In this document: piece after piece, positions 11,551-23,575 of the stretch | How positions within the stretch are numbered: the stretch's first letter is position 1 | How the letters are laid out: every line of letters starts with the position of its first letter | DNA from: Owenia fusiformis | Taxonomy: Eukaryota; Annelida; Polychaeta; Sabellida; Oweniidae | Direction: 5' to 3' | Assembly (NCBI GenBank): GCA_903813345.2 | Contig: CAIIXF020000010.1 | Location: 6,937,169-6,997,168, forward strand | DNA length: 60,000 nt | Program-made: the position numbers and the translations under genes | The notes under the pieces: generated by a model | Database searches by the model: none | What the model saw: only the letters and a program-made list of their open reading frames with translations | What the model was told of the DNA's origin: nothing

Positions 11551-14370
11551 ATGATAGAAAAAAGAGTGAAATGTACATAAAATTATCTATCCCTCAACAA
11601 TGCCTGCCATGCCCTTTACAGCTCACTGCATTAAGTACTAATAGTACTAATTTCTTGCAAATTAATTTTTCCCTTTCAGCCACTCATGGCATAGAATTTT
11701 CTTCAGGTAATTACAAGAAATGATTAAACTTTGTTAGCGCCTCTGTCCATCTATTGAATAACAATTACAAGTCCTAGTCCTAGCTTTCTTATTTATTTGA
11801 CAATGCAATTAGGAACGAAGACAATTAGGAAGGCTACTAAGAGATCCAGAAGCCATGAGATTTTGGCCTGTTATGCTACATTCTTACCCTTTGCATTCGT
11901 TTGACTTCACTTCTTAAAAGAGAGTTTCGTCTTTACTCTTTCAAACTAAAATAAACCTGTGAACTCACCGCGCCAATCAGTGTTCGTCGGCCAAATTTGA
12001 CCGACGTTCTACAAGGGGCGATCCATATATTCTGATAAAAATGCTCTCATTTTGTGATTTTTTCACATATCCCGCTCATTTTTTCAGAAAATGTAGACTA
12101 TGTAATTACACATACAATGCTAAAATATTATAGCTATATCTTAAATTATCATTGAGATAAGGCTGCCATGGTAACCTGTATTAAGGGTAGGCAGGTCAAT
12201 TTAATTATAACATATAAATATCAAAATAACTTGTTATTTTAATTATTTTAAAGCATGCGGAAATTATGCATTTTTTCTAAAAAAGTTTGGTATTGTTAGT
12301 CGTTATTTGTTGCTAAACAAATGTTTATATGTGCTCACTATAACATCACAACAAATCACAATAGCATTGTAGGACAGAATGGGCCAATTGAAATTACATG
12401 TTATGAGACACACCAAAAATCAAATTGTCAGATTAGGTTAATGTGGCTGATGCAGAGTGTCACATTAACGGATACATTAAGGAATACCATTAGATTTGAT
12501 TTTCTTACAAGAATAAGTAAGAGGACACTTTCAGAGACATACATGGACTCTGCATTGCATGGGCAAGGTGTTATATCTGCATAAAGAATATATAGGTAGT
12601 TTAGTATTGTAAAGAGGAAAGCATGGTCACTGTTGAAGATCATCCGCAATCTGATTGAATGTAAACCTACATGGATGTTTAAAAACATTGGAAATACCCC
12701 CCCCCCCCTCTTGCAAAAGCTGGCTAAAATGATAGAAAAAAGAGTGAAATGTACATAAAATTATCTATCCCTCAACAATGCCTGCCATGCCCTTTACAGC
12801 TCACTGCATTAAGTACTAATAGTACTAATTTCTTGCAAATTAATTTTTCCCTTTCAGCCACTCATGGCATAGAATTTTCTTCAGGTAATTACAAGAAATG
12901 ATTAAACTTTGTTAGCGCCTCTGTCCATCTATTGAATAACAATTACAAGTCCTAGTCCTAGCTTTCTTATTTATTTGACAATGCAATTAGGAACGAAGAC
13001 AATTAGGAAGGCTACTAAGAGATCCAGAAGCCATGAGATTTTGGCCTGTTATGCTACATTCTTACCCTTTGCATTCGTTTGACTTCACTTCTTAAAAGAG
13101 AGTTTCGTCTTTACTCTTTCAAACTAAAATAAACCTGTGAACTCACCGCGCCAATCAGTGTTCGTCGGCCAAATTTGACCGACGTTCTACAAGGGGCGAT
13201 CCATATATTCTGATAAAAATGCTCTCATTTTGTGATTTTTTCACATATCCCTCTCATTTTTTCAGAAAATGTAGACTATGTAATTACACATACAATGCTA
13301 AAATATTATAGCTATATCTTAAATTATCATTGAGATAAGGCTGCCATGGTAACCTGTATTAAGGGTAGGCAGGTCAATTTAATTATAACATATAAATATC
13401 AAAATAACTTGTTATTTTAATTATTTTAAAGCATGCGGAAATTATGCATTTTTTCTAAAAAAGTTTGGTATTGTTAGTCGTTATTTGTTGCTAAACAAAT
13501 GTTTATATGTGCTCACTATAACATCACAACAAATCACAATAGCATTGTAGGACAGAATGGGCCAATTGACATTACATGTTATGAGACACACCAAAAATCA
13601 AATTGTCAGATTAGGTTAATGTGGCTGATGCAGAGTGTCACATTAACGGATACATTAAGGAATACCATTAGATTTGATTTTCTTACAAGAATAAGTAAGA
13701 GGACACTTTCAGAGACATACATGGACTCTGCATTGCATGGGCAAGGTGTTATATCTGCATAAAGAATATATAGGTAGTTTAGTATTGTAAAGAGGAAAGC
13801 ATGGTCACTGTTGAAGATCATCCGCAATCTGATTGAATGTAAACCTACATGGATGTTTAAAAACATTGGAAATACCCCCCCCCCCTCTTGCAAAAGCTGG
13901 CTAAAATGATAGAAAAAAGAGTGAAATGTACATAAAATTATCTATCCCTCAACAATGCCTGCCATGCCCTTTACAGCTCACTGCATTAAGTACTAATAGT
14001 ACTAATTTCTTGCAAATTAATTTTTCCCTTTCAGCCACTCATGGCATAGAATTTTCTTCAGGTAATTACAAGAAATGATTAAACTTTGTTAGCGCCTCTG
14101 TCCATCTATTGAATAACAATTACAAGTCCTAGTCCTAGCTTTCTTATTTATTTGACAATGCAATTAGGAACGAAGACAATTAGGAAGGCTACTAAGAGAT
14201 CCAGAAGCCATGAGATTTTGGCCTGTTATGCTACATTCTTACCCTTTGCATTCGTTTGACTTCACTTCTTAAAAGAGAGTTTCGTCTTTACTCTTTCAAA
14301 CTAAAATAAACCTGTGAACTCACCGCGCCAATCAGTGTTCGTCGGCCAAATTTGACCGACGTTCTACAAG
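11481..14370. repeat. 2.45-copy tandem repeat of a ~1177-bp unit
   Basis: Units 11481-12657 (1177 bp), 12658-13835 (1178 bp) and a partial third 13836-14370 (535 bp) are near identical. Differences seen by eye are one C in the C tract, cccgctcat versus ccctctcat, and gaaatt versus gacatt. Each unit contains the right half of a CAGGCCC MITE, unique AT-rich sequence, and the left part of the 9-bp-TSD element (up to ...GTTCTACAAG), then about 640 bp of further AT-rich sequence in the two full units. The repeated 87-codon frames at 12321-12584 and 13499-13762 differ by one residue and match no family I know. The junction shows aatgtaaacc microhomology. It is either a recent duplication or an assembly effect. 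Confidence 0.93.
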
Positions 14371-14572
14371 TATATATGGTCATTCCTTCTGACGTCATCG
14401 TTGAGCCCGGAATTGACCAATGACATGCTCATATTTAATTAGAACGCATTTGGCAAAAAGTGATTTATTACCCAAACTGTTACCAGTACCTGTCGTGGGG
14501 GCGGGGCTACTAAACTGTAATATGGTCTCTACTAGGCAGAGTGTAGTTTAACTAGACTCTGCACGCAGGGTA
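14240..14572. mobile_element. MULE-like non-autonomous element, copy 1 (9-bp TSD)
   Basis: The element runs TACCCTTTGC...GCACGCAGGGTA, 333 bp. It is flanked by ctacattct (14231-14239) and gtacattct (14573-14581), a 9-bp target-site duplication with one mismatch. A second copy at 30472-30849, inverted, is flanked by a perfect 9-bp duplication. Nine-base duplications are typical of Mutator-like elements, but inverted repeats are short here, so the superfamily is an inference. The interior has CCAATCAG, TATATATGG, a palindromic TGACGTCA and GGGGCGGGG. Confidence 0.8.
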
Positions 14573-15500
14573 GTACATTCTATATGTTGCATGCGTCACA
14601 CTGGCCTTAATATAGTCCATAATAACAAGATTATATGACACCCACTGACACCCAGGTTATTCACCGATTAACATTGTAGGGAAAGCTGTGTAATCGCTAG
14701 AAAATCAAATGTTGGGATACAGAAAGATAATTTGCTGTCAACTCATGTTATTATTTCCCTACTTGTTTCAGTCTTACATGGTGTGGCCATTGCATTGCAC
14801 TCTTAAACTCATTACTTAATGAATAAAGTCTGAGATTCTATGATTTATGGTGTATGATCAAAAATTTTATTCTGTTTATTGTTAAAGGACTGAAATGACG
14901 GAGCGATTGAGGTCTTTGGTAATGGCCAGAATAAAATCTGAGGTCATATATTGCGCCATAGATCATAGAATAAAGGGCTTTGTTATGATTCTAATATAAT
15001 AAACTAACCAGAAACCATTCCTAATATTTAGCGGTCATACATACTTCATTATAGACCAATAGAATCATTTGTTCTAGCTATTACTATTTACTGTATGTCC
15101 CAATTCAGCAGCTCGATAAATATGTAAAATTTATGCAAAATTTGCTTTCGACAAAAAATAAATAAAAATGAACGCATGACAAAATGTCAACAGTCCTCTG
15201 AATGATTACAAAAAGGTAACAATTTATTACATTTATTAACCCCTAAAGTTGAGTGCCATGTCCAATTGTCCTATCTAATCATTTCTCAATTTAACAGGAA
15301 CTACAGTACAAGCGCCATATATAGGGAAATGTCTTCCTTTCCTATGGCTATCTCTAATAGGTACAGCCACTGGCTTATTTTAGTATCTGTGTTCATGTCA
15401 CATTATACAGCACTGTCAACTAAGGAAAGAAACTCATTTAGTTAGACACAGGAAAACTATTAACCAATGACATCATTTGTCATCATCTTGTTATCAATGG

Positions 15501-15988
15501 AGGTTAGCTGTGACCACAATGCTATAGATCAGATCAAAGGAGGTTAGCTTTGACCAGAATGCTATGGATCAGATCAAAGGAGGTTAGCTGTGACCACAAT
15601 GCTATAGATCAGATCAAAGGAGGTTAGCTGTGACCACAATGCTATTGATCAGATCAAAGGAGGCTAATTTTGACCACAATGCTTTAGATCAGATTAAAGG
15701 AGGTTAGCTGTGACCACAATGCTATGGATCAGATCAAAGGAGGCTAATTTTGACAAGAATGATTTAAACCACATCAAAGGAGGTTTAATTTGACAACAAT
15801 GCTATTGATCAGATCAAAGGAGGTTAACTTTGACCACAAGCTATTGATCAGATCAAAGGAGCTTTACTTTGACCAGAATCATGAGAATGCTTTAAACCAG
15901 ATCAAAGGAGATTAACTTTGACCAAAAAGCTTTCGATCAGATCGAAGGAGGTTAACTTTGACCACATGCTTTAGACCAGATCAAATGG
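15501..15988. repeat. 40-bp minisatellite, about 12 copies
   Basis: The unit begins AGGTTAGCTGTGACCACAAT and ends GATCAGATCAAAGG. The first eight units keep exactly 40 bp; later ones drift by indels and substitutions, so the array decays towards its right end. GATCAGATC recurs in most units. No coding potential. Confidence 0.95.
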
Positions 15989-16707
15989 CATTACCTGTGA
16001 CAAATTGTTTAAAGGAAAATCAAAGAATCAGGATTAGCTGTCATCCGAAAGTTATTATATCAGTTCAAACGATGTAGACTGTGATCACATTACAATAATT
16101 CAATAAATCGGATCAAAAGTGCTCTATGAAGTTGTGTTTTTAGCATTAACTCTCTTAGTGCCGGTGCGACTTTTTGTTCGTTTGACGTCTCAGTGCCGGT
16201 GCGACTTTTAGGTCGTTTTTGAAGGAAAATTGTGTAAAACTCAAATATGTTCGTATTTCCAATTCAGAAGTGATTGAAAACACAATAAAACTATCTGATT
16301 ACATACTTCAGTACTATACCTTATGTAAATGCCTCATATTGAGCCAATGGAATAGTGATAAGAGGAGAAATTAGAGTGAAACTCGACATATTCCTCCACG
16401 TCTTGGAAATATTTTCAATATGGCGCCATTGGGGAAATCCATTTGACATGTCATTTTGAAACGTATGATAATTGATTAATAATTGATAAAAACTTCAATA
16501 ATGCTTGCAAACGAAAAATTTAACGATAATTTATAATCTTATTTGAAGTATTACTCAATTCTAAATGCATATTATTACAAAATGATATATATAAAGAAGT
16601 GTAACTAAAATATATATATCTTGAGAATGATCGGTTCATAGATTTAACCTACTTTTCAAATGAAGATCATCCCCCGATCTTCATGTATGTTTAGCAGATT
16701 TTATGAC

Positions 16708-16929
16708 TTATGAATGCATTCTGTATGCTATCAATAATACAAAGTAATCTGATTTGGAGCTATATTCATCAAGTACCTCGCGTGTGTCATTGCTGAAGCA
16801 GATTGGAAGTTTTCGTTTCACTTTCATTTTACAGCATACACTGCCACAAATCAGTCGTTTTTTGTTTTTGACAAAAACATGTGAGATTTTGATTTTGGAG
16901 TAAAAAAGACTTAAATTCAGACCTATCAA
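16708..16929 (-). pseudogene. Possible piggyBac transposase C-terminal remnant
   Basis: A 73-codon minus-strand frame inside the piggyBac-type element contains a Lys/Arg/Cys-rich stretch (KNKKRLICGSVCCKMKVKRK, then LPICF). It loosely recalls the cysteine-rich, basic C-terminal finger of piggyBac transposases. The cysteine spacing is not canonical, and the frame is short. Its place at the left end fits a minus-strand transposase. Chance is a real alternative. Confidence 0.2.
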
Positions 16930-18509
16930 GCAAATACCTTGATGAAAATGTTGAAGAGGATGTCATGGATTCGATTTATTCAGAAATGATCACATCCACT
17001 GTTGTCAGTTCACCGGAAAAGGAGGTTTCCTGTACAATGAATTTTTTTACTGAATTTTCCCCAGTTGTTTACATTGATTCAGTACATGTCCATGTGAAAT
17101 TGGGCCTTGTGGTGTATCCAATGGCATCTTTGATAGGTAAGCATGATATCTATATTCCTTGTAAAAACTGAAATCGTAACGACTATCCAAGTAGTTCATT
17201 GTTTATGTACTTTTACTCTCAGCAGACTACATGTACATAATCTTAGTGTACCAGAAGTACTGCATGATTTCAATGACATACAATGACAGAGCACTGTAAT
17301 ACCAATGGTTGCGGAATATCAGATAGAAATTCTTTTGATCACCACGGTAAGGTATTCTGTACTCATTCATTTATTATTGAATGCATTTGATTCTTTTCTA
17401 GGCATTCTAGGAAAATACGTATGTTGCGGCAAAGTAGCAAAATGTTGGTTTGTCAGCAAAGAAAGTAGGGGAAGGATGAGTGGACCGATGCTAACATACC
17501 CGAGAAAGCTTTCGTTGGACTCCTGCTGTATATCTGGTGTCATCAGAAAGACATACTGGATGCTAGTCCATAGATACCATGAACATTGGAAAGTAATGAC
17601 CAGAAATAGATAAAGGAGGTACATATGATATGTATGACTTGTTTTAACTTCCCAAATAACGAAATCAAGAAGAATATATTTTTTCGCAGTTTTGAAATTT
17701 TGTGTCTTTTTATTTTCACTAACTTTCAGTTTTCTGAATTTCATGGCTTGTACTTTTTGTAGATTTGGGAACAAATTTTTCCAGTTTTTTTAATTTCTTT
17801 GATTAAAATCTTTTAGAACCCAACTTAAAATTAAGAAAACAGTACCATTCTACCTTTTTTTACCAAGCACTAGACTAAAATTTATATTGTGCGAAATTGA
17901 ACTATTGGGATTTTGCGGCTACTGTATTCTCTCCAATGAGAGCATACTGTACTTCCCAAGATGAATCAGTTGAAATTGAATCAGTCGAAGGGATAGGTAG
18001 AAAAAACATCGCCAATAATCTTTTTACAAGATGTTATCACTGAGCGGAGGTTTACATACTGTACAGCTCCCATATATCTTTCTCTGAATTAGATTAATCA
18101 TATACCATATTCAATAATAATCAAAACTATAATGCATTAAACTTTGTGTTTTCTTGAGATCATGAAAGTCGCATGTACTTTATTGATACTATGTGTTCAT
18201 TTAATAGAATACAGTATTACATTTTGTGAATCTTCAAAAAATCATGAAAAGTGCAAAATATAATTGAACAGGAAATTTACAGAGAATACAGTATATCATG
18301 CTAGATTCCCGGGGCTAGATATTGTAATACAGTACATGTATTTTTTCCATGCAGATACTGTGCAAAGTATGAAGCAGCAAATACAGTATAATAACAATTA
18401 TCATAAACATAGCCATCATTTTATTTGACAAAAAAATAAATGTCCAATGCACGAGATAAAGTTTGGTCGGACTATTAATTTCCTAAATCATTTCAGATAG
18501 CAAAATATA

Positions 18510-18965
18510 TACAGTAAAACCTGTCTAATCCGAATGCCAGTAGGGCTGGCTAAAAGCTTTGAGATTTTGAGGTGGTTTCATCTGCAAGATTCTTGCTTTT
18601 GAAGAAATATAAATGCATAAAATCATTCTGAATTAATATTAATACTTTTATTGACAACATAGCTTTGTTCCAAAGTCATGCCAGAGAAACCAATTAAGAT
18701 TGAGATCAATTGTTGTTTTTTCAAAAGTTTTGATAGCATAAGAAATCAGTGTTAAATTGAAAATACGTGAGCAGTTTTGCAAGAAATATGTGATATTTTG
18801 TTAAAAGTGTTTGCTTAGACAAGTTATTTTTCAAATATGAGTGTTCGCATTAGAGGTGTTCAGATTTCAAGGTTTTTTTAACATAGGAATCAATGGGAGG
18901 AAAAAATTTGGACATCAAAAAATGTTTGGATTAGCCAGGTGTTCGGATGTACGGGTTTCACTGTA
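18510..18965. mobile_element. pogo/Tigger-like MITE nested in the piggyBac-type element
   Basis: The left end TACAGTAAAACCTGTCTAAT and the right end (complement) TACAGTGAAACCCGTACATC are inverted and open with TA. The interior repeats GTGTTCGCATTAGAGGTGTTC-like words. TA target sites and CAGTnnAACC ends are typical of pogo/Tigger members of the Tc1/mariner group. Length 456 bp, no transposase frame. Confidence 0.75.
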
Positions 18966-20004
18966 TTCATTTTTAGTCCCCTCAAAAAAGCAGAAATCTG
19001 TTCTTGTTGAAAAAGGTTTTGTTTTGTTTTGTCAATATCTAACAAATAACTTGAACTATTTTTATTACGTATTCAAGAAATGGAGTTCAGATTCAAAGGA
19101 TAAAGTGAGCTCATACAGAAAGTAGAAATTCACAGGACATCCATTTCAAAACTTTTATTGTTCACAGTGACGTCAATAATGACATGAATGCGAGCAGTTC
19201 ATTTTATTATTAAAGTTACTGAACATAGGATCCAAAAGTAACCACAGCAAGTTAAAATTTTAGTCAAAGAGCAAATTTTATATTTCTTTGTGACATAATT
19301 TTTACAATTTTATACAAAAACTTTGAAAAAACAGTTGCCTGTCCTGCCTTATACTCATAGCTGACTATACTTGAAAGGAATATTTATTCATGTTTCAATT
19401 TTGTTTTCCAGAGATACATAGCTTAGTTATAACTGTCATGGGAGCAGTGCGGTAGAAAACATCAACCTGAAATGATACACACAAATATTAAAAGAACAAA
19501 GTAGGAGTCGATCTACCAGATTATATGACCACAATTTATGACTGCAGGTATGGCTATTTATGTAAAATCCCTAGTAATATTTTATTATGAATGGCCCCAT
19601 GTTTAATCATCCAAATATTATTTGTCATATTTTGAAAAAGTTGACTTTTTATGAAAATATTAAATTAAGATAAAAAGTGTCAATTGCATCACATTTGATA
19701 ATAACAACAGGTAATAATACTTTTACAAATCGCCCTATGAGAATAAAAATGTCCCAACTCATATTTTTGTGAAATGGAGAAATCAATTTTTGAAAGTTTA
19801 GGCAGTTTTTCGTATCACTAACATTGAAAGATAAAAGCTGAACTATGTCCGTTTTGCTATGTATTTTCAATGAACACAAATTTCTCTAATCATTTTTTTT
19901 CAAAAATAAATTCAATTCTTGGTTTAAAATTGTATTATAATAATTCTTAGTCACATGGTGTAATTCAAACGATTTGATTGGTTAAAGTGAAACATAGAAC
20001 AAAG

Positions 20005-20304
20005 TTAAATTGTATATTTGAATTTTTTATGGAGTTCCAGTATGTTATAATACATGGGTTTAATAATCTTTTTTAATATTTGATCCAAAATCATATTTAT
20101 ACCCAAAGAAACTTGAGAATGCAATCCAGCCATGCATAATGAATTGTACACATTTACTAGAGAGGTTTCCAGAAAATGGGCAATGAAATGTTGGAAGAAA
20201 CTTAGCCAACATTTCATTGATAATGCTCTATCAGCACGAGAACCAAAACTAAAACTATCATCAAAAAGGGTGGTGAACCAATTGAATATCTCTTTTAAGA
20301 GCAA
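20005..20304 (-). pseudogene. Possible piggyBac transposase fragment
   Basis: A 99-codon minus-strand frame inside the piggyBac-type element includes KCWLSFFQHF and, twelve residues on, LVNVYNSL. This loosely resembles the KWW.K.FFH.LD..LVNAY.LY block after the catalytic region of piggyBac transposases. No catalytic aspartates could be placed, and the distance to the putative C-terminal piece (16708-16929) is too long for an intact gene. Confidence 0.25.
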
Positions 20305-21119
20305 ATAAAATCCTAAGTTAAAGTACTCATTACATTAGCCTACTTTATTAATCAGGACCACTGGCCCTTTATAACTGCACAATTGTGTGCATGCAGGTTG
20401 GGTAATAAGAAAGTTAAAGCATTTTTTTTAAAGTGGCATTTTTGGCTCACCCTGTGGTTCTGTTGTTGATGAAATCATCCCCAACCAAGTACAAACTGCA
20501 TACATGTAATTGCATGAAGTGCATATAATTTATTCCAATTCATTTGTTGTTTTTCAGTCAACAGCTAAGATGACTGGCACAGATTCCTGGATTCAGTTAC
20601 CATTATGGAAATAAACTTGATTTACAGATGACACGAGAACAACGACATTTATTTGGACACCAAGGCATAATGCTTTTGAAAGGAGATTGAAGGAATATCA
20701 TTTAATTGATAAGATACCTGGTACTGTACATAACCTAATGAGCCAGAAGTTTAAAAGTGAATCTGAAAATAAATGATTATTGTTGCAGTTTAGTGTACTT
20801 ATAATCAGTCTGGAGAAAAGAATTGTGCTGAGCCAGTAAAAATGTTTTACATTTTATTGTTCAATGTAAAACACAAATATCTGGTACGAAGAAGGCATTC
20901 TTCCGATGAGTAGTTAATATTACAACATATACCTATTTTCACAAACATGAATGGCAACACATAATATTGATGCTCAACATAGCATCTTTACAAATCAACA
21001 ATTAAACTGGTGCATTGTTCTTTGTATTGGAAGATGCTTCCCAAGATATCATTTAGAGGGGAACTCCAGTAATCAAAATACAGAAAGGTAAACATGTTTC
21101 ATTTACAGGGTGGACCACT

Positions 21120-21350
21120 GATTATATAATTTTACTTCTGTAAACATCCTTTTTATTGTTTTATATCTTCTGAAAAGAAAATACAAATACAAACTCATAA
21201 AAGAGTAAGTATTAATTGCTGATTCAATCATTCTTGATTATATAATTTTACTTCTGCACACATCCTTTTTATTGTTTTATATCTTCTGAAAATACAATAC
21301 AAATACAAACTCATAAAAGAGTAAGTATTAATTGCTGATTCAATCATTCT
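21120..21350. repeat. 116-bp direct duplication
   Basis: 21120-21235 and 21236-21350 share gattatataattttacttct... through ...gattcaatcattctt with few differences. The copies abut. They lie inside the piggyBac-type element and have no coding content. Confidence 0.9.
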
Positions 21351-21439
21351 TGATTTAGCATAGACTAGGCTAAATAATTCAGAATAGGAAATTGAATTTT
21401 TTTGAAATTCTATATATATATTTTTTTTACCTGATGTTT

Positions 21440-22540
21440 TTTACCTGAGATTTAATATGGTTACCATGGTAACAGATATGTTAAGTGGACTAAAGTTTCT
21501 TATGAACTTTCAAGATAATGTCATCATGATGACCCATAGCAAATGTCACAACAACTCATTATCAACTGAATGAAATATCTGTATTTCAGCAATACAGTTT
21601 CAAAAAAATCTTTACAAAATGTTATACTTTATAATATTTAAATGATAATGTGTCACAAAGACTTCAATATTTGAAATCTTATCATCACATTAAGACATTA
21701 TATATAAACATCTGGATACAACCCTACACTGTATGCTTTATTTAATTTAGAATGTTTTATTCTGAATAAGAAATAATTCTGACATGCAACAACTATAAAA
21801 ATGACATGTAATGTGCTGATATTGCTAATACAAAACCATTGTCTTTGAACAGAGATATTTGAATATTTTCTTGTTATTAAAGATACCAAGGTGAATATGG
21901 TTACTATGGCAACCCACAACGCCATCACTTGGTGTTATACATGTATCTTCAAGCCTTTGTTATTTTCATGACCCATGATAAGTTTCATTGCATTTGGTTC
22001 AGGATTAAGTCTTATATCCAGGTTCTCATAATGGAAGTGCAAAATATGTCAAAAACCTGTCCGATTTAAAGACAATGCGGCACTGAGACGTCTGTTTTGA
22101 AACCTATTAAGGCATCAATCAATCATATCCTAATATCAGCACATCAAGTTTGGATACACTATCTAGACTTGATAAATGTGTTTTTTGAGTAAGAGACGAT
22201 TCCTGTGTTCCAAAACCGAAATTAAGATGGAATGCGCTGGTACCAGTAATAAGAAATATTGTCTTCAAATTGGAAAATTTCACGATTTTCATGTTTTATA
22301 AGATTTCAAGATTAATATGGTTACCATGGTAACCAGCACAGCCATTGACATAATGTTGTACATGCATTTTCAAGCCAGTGTTATTATGATACACCATGTC
22401 AAGTTTCATTGCATTTGGTTCTAAACTAAGTCTAAAATTCAGGTTTGAATGATGGAAGTGCAAAATATGTCAAAAAGCTGTCTGATTCAAAATTAATGTG
22501 GCACTGAGATATATGTTTTGAAATTTATTGCGGCACTAAG
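21440..22540. repeat. Diverged ~420-bp repeats with RFX X-box-like palindromes
   Basis: Blocks near 21450, 21880 and 22305 begin with AATATGGTTACCATGGTAAC or close variants. The last two are collinear for more than 200 bp (caagcc, catttggttc, ggaagtgcaaaatatgtc, ggcactgaga). GTTACCATGGTAAC is a perfect palindrome resembling the RFX X-box consensus. These form the right subterminal part of the piggyBac-type element. Confidence 0.75.
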
Positions 22541-22898
22541 AGAGTTAAATGATGGGATGATTACAGACTTATTCTATTTTAGGATTAGAATTACAGGATC
22601 ATATTTTGTTGTTTTTATAAAGAATTCGATGAGACTTATTTTTTGCATATCCTCAAAAAGATAATAAAAACAATACAATAAAACATAAAAATAAAACAAT
22701 AAAATCTGTTTAATTTTACAATTTTCTGCACTTTAGAGTATCACCTCTACATGTACTTGTAAACTGGTGATTTCGTTTTATGTAATTTTCACTCCTTTCC
22801 ACTCTTTCTCACAAGTTTTGTAAAGAAATCCTGACCAGGATAGATTATTCTCAAAGTTATGTATATACAATTTCGCATGAAGGGAGCAACATACGCAC

Positions 22899-22992
22899 CT
22901 TGATATAGTTTTGGCAGGAAGACAGTGGAAGTCCAACGAGGCTGATTCCATTCACGGATATGATTTGATCACCAATATTTAACTGCCCACAT
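22899..22992 (-). CDS. APBA1: Mint/X11 exon in the middle of PDZ1
   Basis: The exon is 94 bp: one base completing an Arg codon, then CGQLNIGDQIISVNGISLVG followed by LPLSSCQNYIK. Family comparison is SGKLNIGDQIMSINGTSLVG then LPLSTCQSIIK. LNIGDQI..NG is the strand after alpha-A and L.LSSCQ forms the alpha-B helix of PDZ1. The acceptor is TTATTTCCAG (phase 1 of the junction codon AG|A) and the donor is AAG|GTGCGTAT. A cysteine replaces the usual serine after the Ala-Arg of the GPAAR motif. Only 464 bp separate it from the preceding exon. Confidence 0.95.
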
Positions 22993-23456
22993 CTGGAAAT
23001 AATCTCATCATTAAGGTAGGTTGAATAGAATACATAATCAGCTGCTTACATACCAATCTCCTACAAAAACAGGTCTGAAAATCATCATACATGTACTTGG
23101 TTTCCTTAATGTTTACAATAAAGAAAACTAGGCATATAGATAAGGTGTCATCCCTAAACTGTAAATGGTTTCAGATGTGTAACGATTGTTACAGATGCTG
23201 ACAACCACTGCCAGTCACAGAAATGGTAGCTATAAAATAACTTCTCTGCTGTGACATCATAAGTACAATACAATGCACAATATTATTTTTACGAAATAAT
23301 AATACAATGCTTCAAATTTTAAAATTAAATATATAATAAATTATTGAAAATTAAATAATAGTCTCAAGAAGGCCAGTTATAATTTACTTTAGGTCATATT
23401 ATGTAGGGCACTTATTAAAATATAGTGAATAATAAACATGTAATAAAGAGTCTTAC
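22993..23456 (-). other. X11 short intron (464 bp) inside PDZ1
   Basis: Donor GTAAGA at 23451-23456 and acceptor TTTCCAG next to 22992. AT-rich, nothing else recognised. Confidence 0.9.
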
Positions 23457-23575
23457 CTGGCTGCTGGTCCAGTAGGACACATGTTGGCAAGTACAACTGT
23501 AGGCACCATAGACCCCCACCCAGATTCTACAACGACAACCCCTAGTAACTCTCCCTTCGCCTTCGGCACTATCAC
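23457..23575 (-). CDS. APBA1: Mint/X11 exon encoding the start of PDZ1
   Basis: The exon is 119 bp: [20 protein letters not shown], then [19 protein letters not shown] and the first two bases of Arg. Family comparison is KGEILGVVIVESGWGS.LPTVI.ANM..GGPAAR. GELLGVV is the PDZ1 carboxylate-binding loop (LGVV in place of GLGF). The GW-GS-PTV.LANM segment is invariant in X11 proteins. The acceptor is TTTACAG (phase 0) and the donor AG|GTAAGA. The same phase-0 acceptor can accept either exon 41673-41855 or the candidate alternative first exon 33012-33185. Confidence 0.96.

Larger units (their letters stand above)
16150..22544 (-). mobile_element. piggyBac-type DNA transposon (degenerate, with nested insertions)
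   Basis: A perfect 14-bp terminal inverted repeat, CTCTCTTAGTGCCG at 16150 and its complement ending at 22544, is flanked on both sides by TTAA (16146-16149 and 22545-22548). TTAA targets and ends of the type TTAA-C.CT.T.AGTGCC are features of the piggyBac superfamily (established knowledge). Subterminal repeats of the same AGTGCCGGTGCGACTTTT word occur at 16190 and, inverted, near 22077 and 22500. The 6.4-kb interior has no intact transposase; it contains a pogo-like MITE (18510-18965), a 116-bp duplication and 420-bp subterminal repeats. Strand is assigned only from weak transposase-like fragments. Confidence 0.8.
9588..22898 (-). other. X11 intron (13.3 kb), repeat-rich
   Basis: It holds an AAAT microsatellite (9670), a CAGGCCC MITE (11351), the 1.18-kb tandem array (11481-14370), a 9-bp-TSD element (14240), a 40-bp minisatellite (15501) and a 6.4-kb piggyBac-type element (16150-22544). 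Between 9700 and 11350 and between 14580 and 15500 I see only AT-rich unique sequence without supportable genes. Confidence 0.75.

Noticed and set aside
12321-12584. 87-codon open frame repeated at 13499-13762
   Set aside because: It is conserved only because it lies inside a near-identical tandem repeat. Both strands are open, no known motif is present, and it is absent from the partial third unit.
17305-17613. 102-codon plus-strand frame inside the piggyBac-type element, compared with the GTVRKNRKG region of transposases
   Set aside because: Resemblance is limited to a few Cys/Gly positions, it is on the opposite strand to the better fragments, and the opposite strand is also open.
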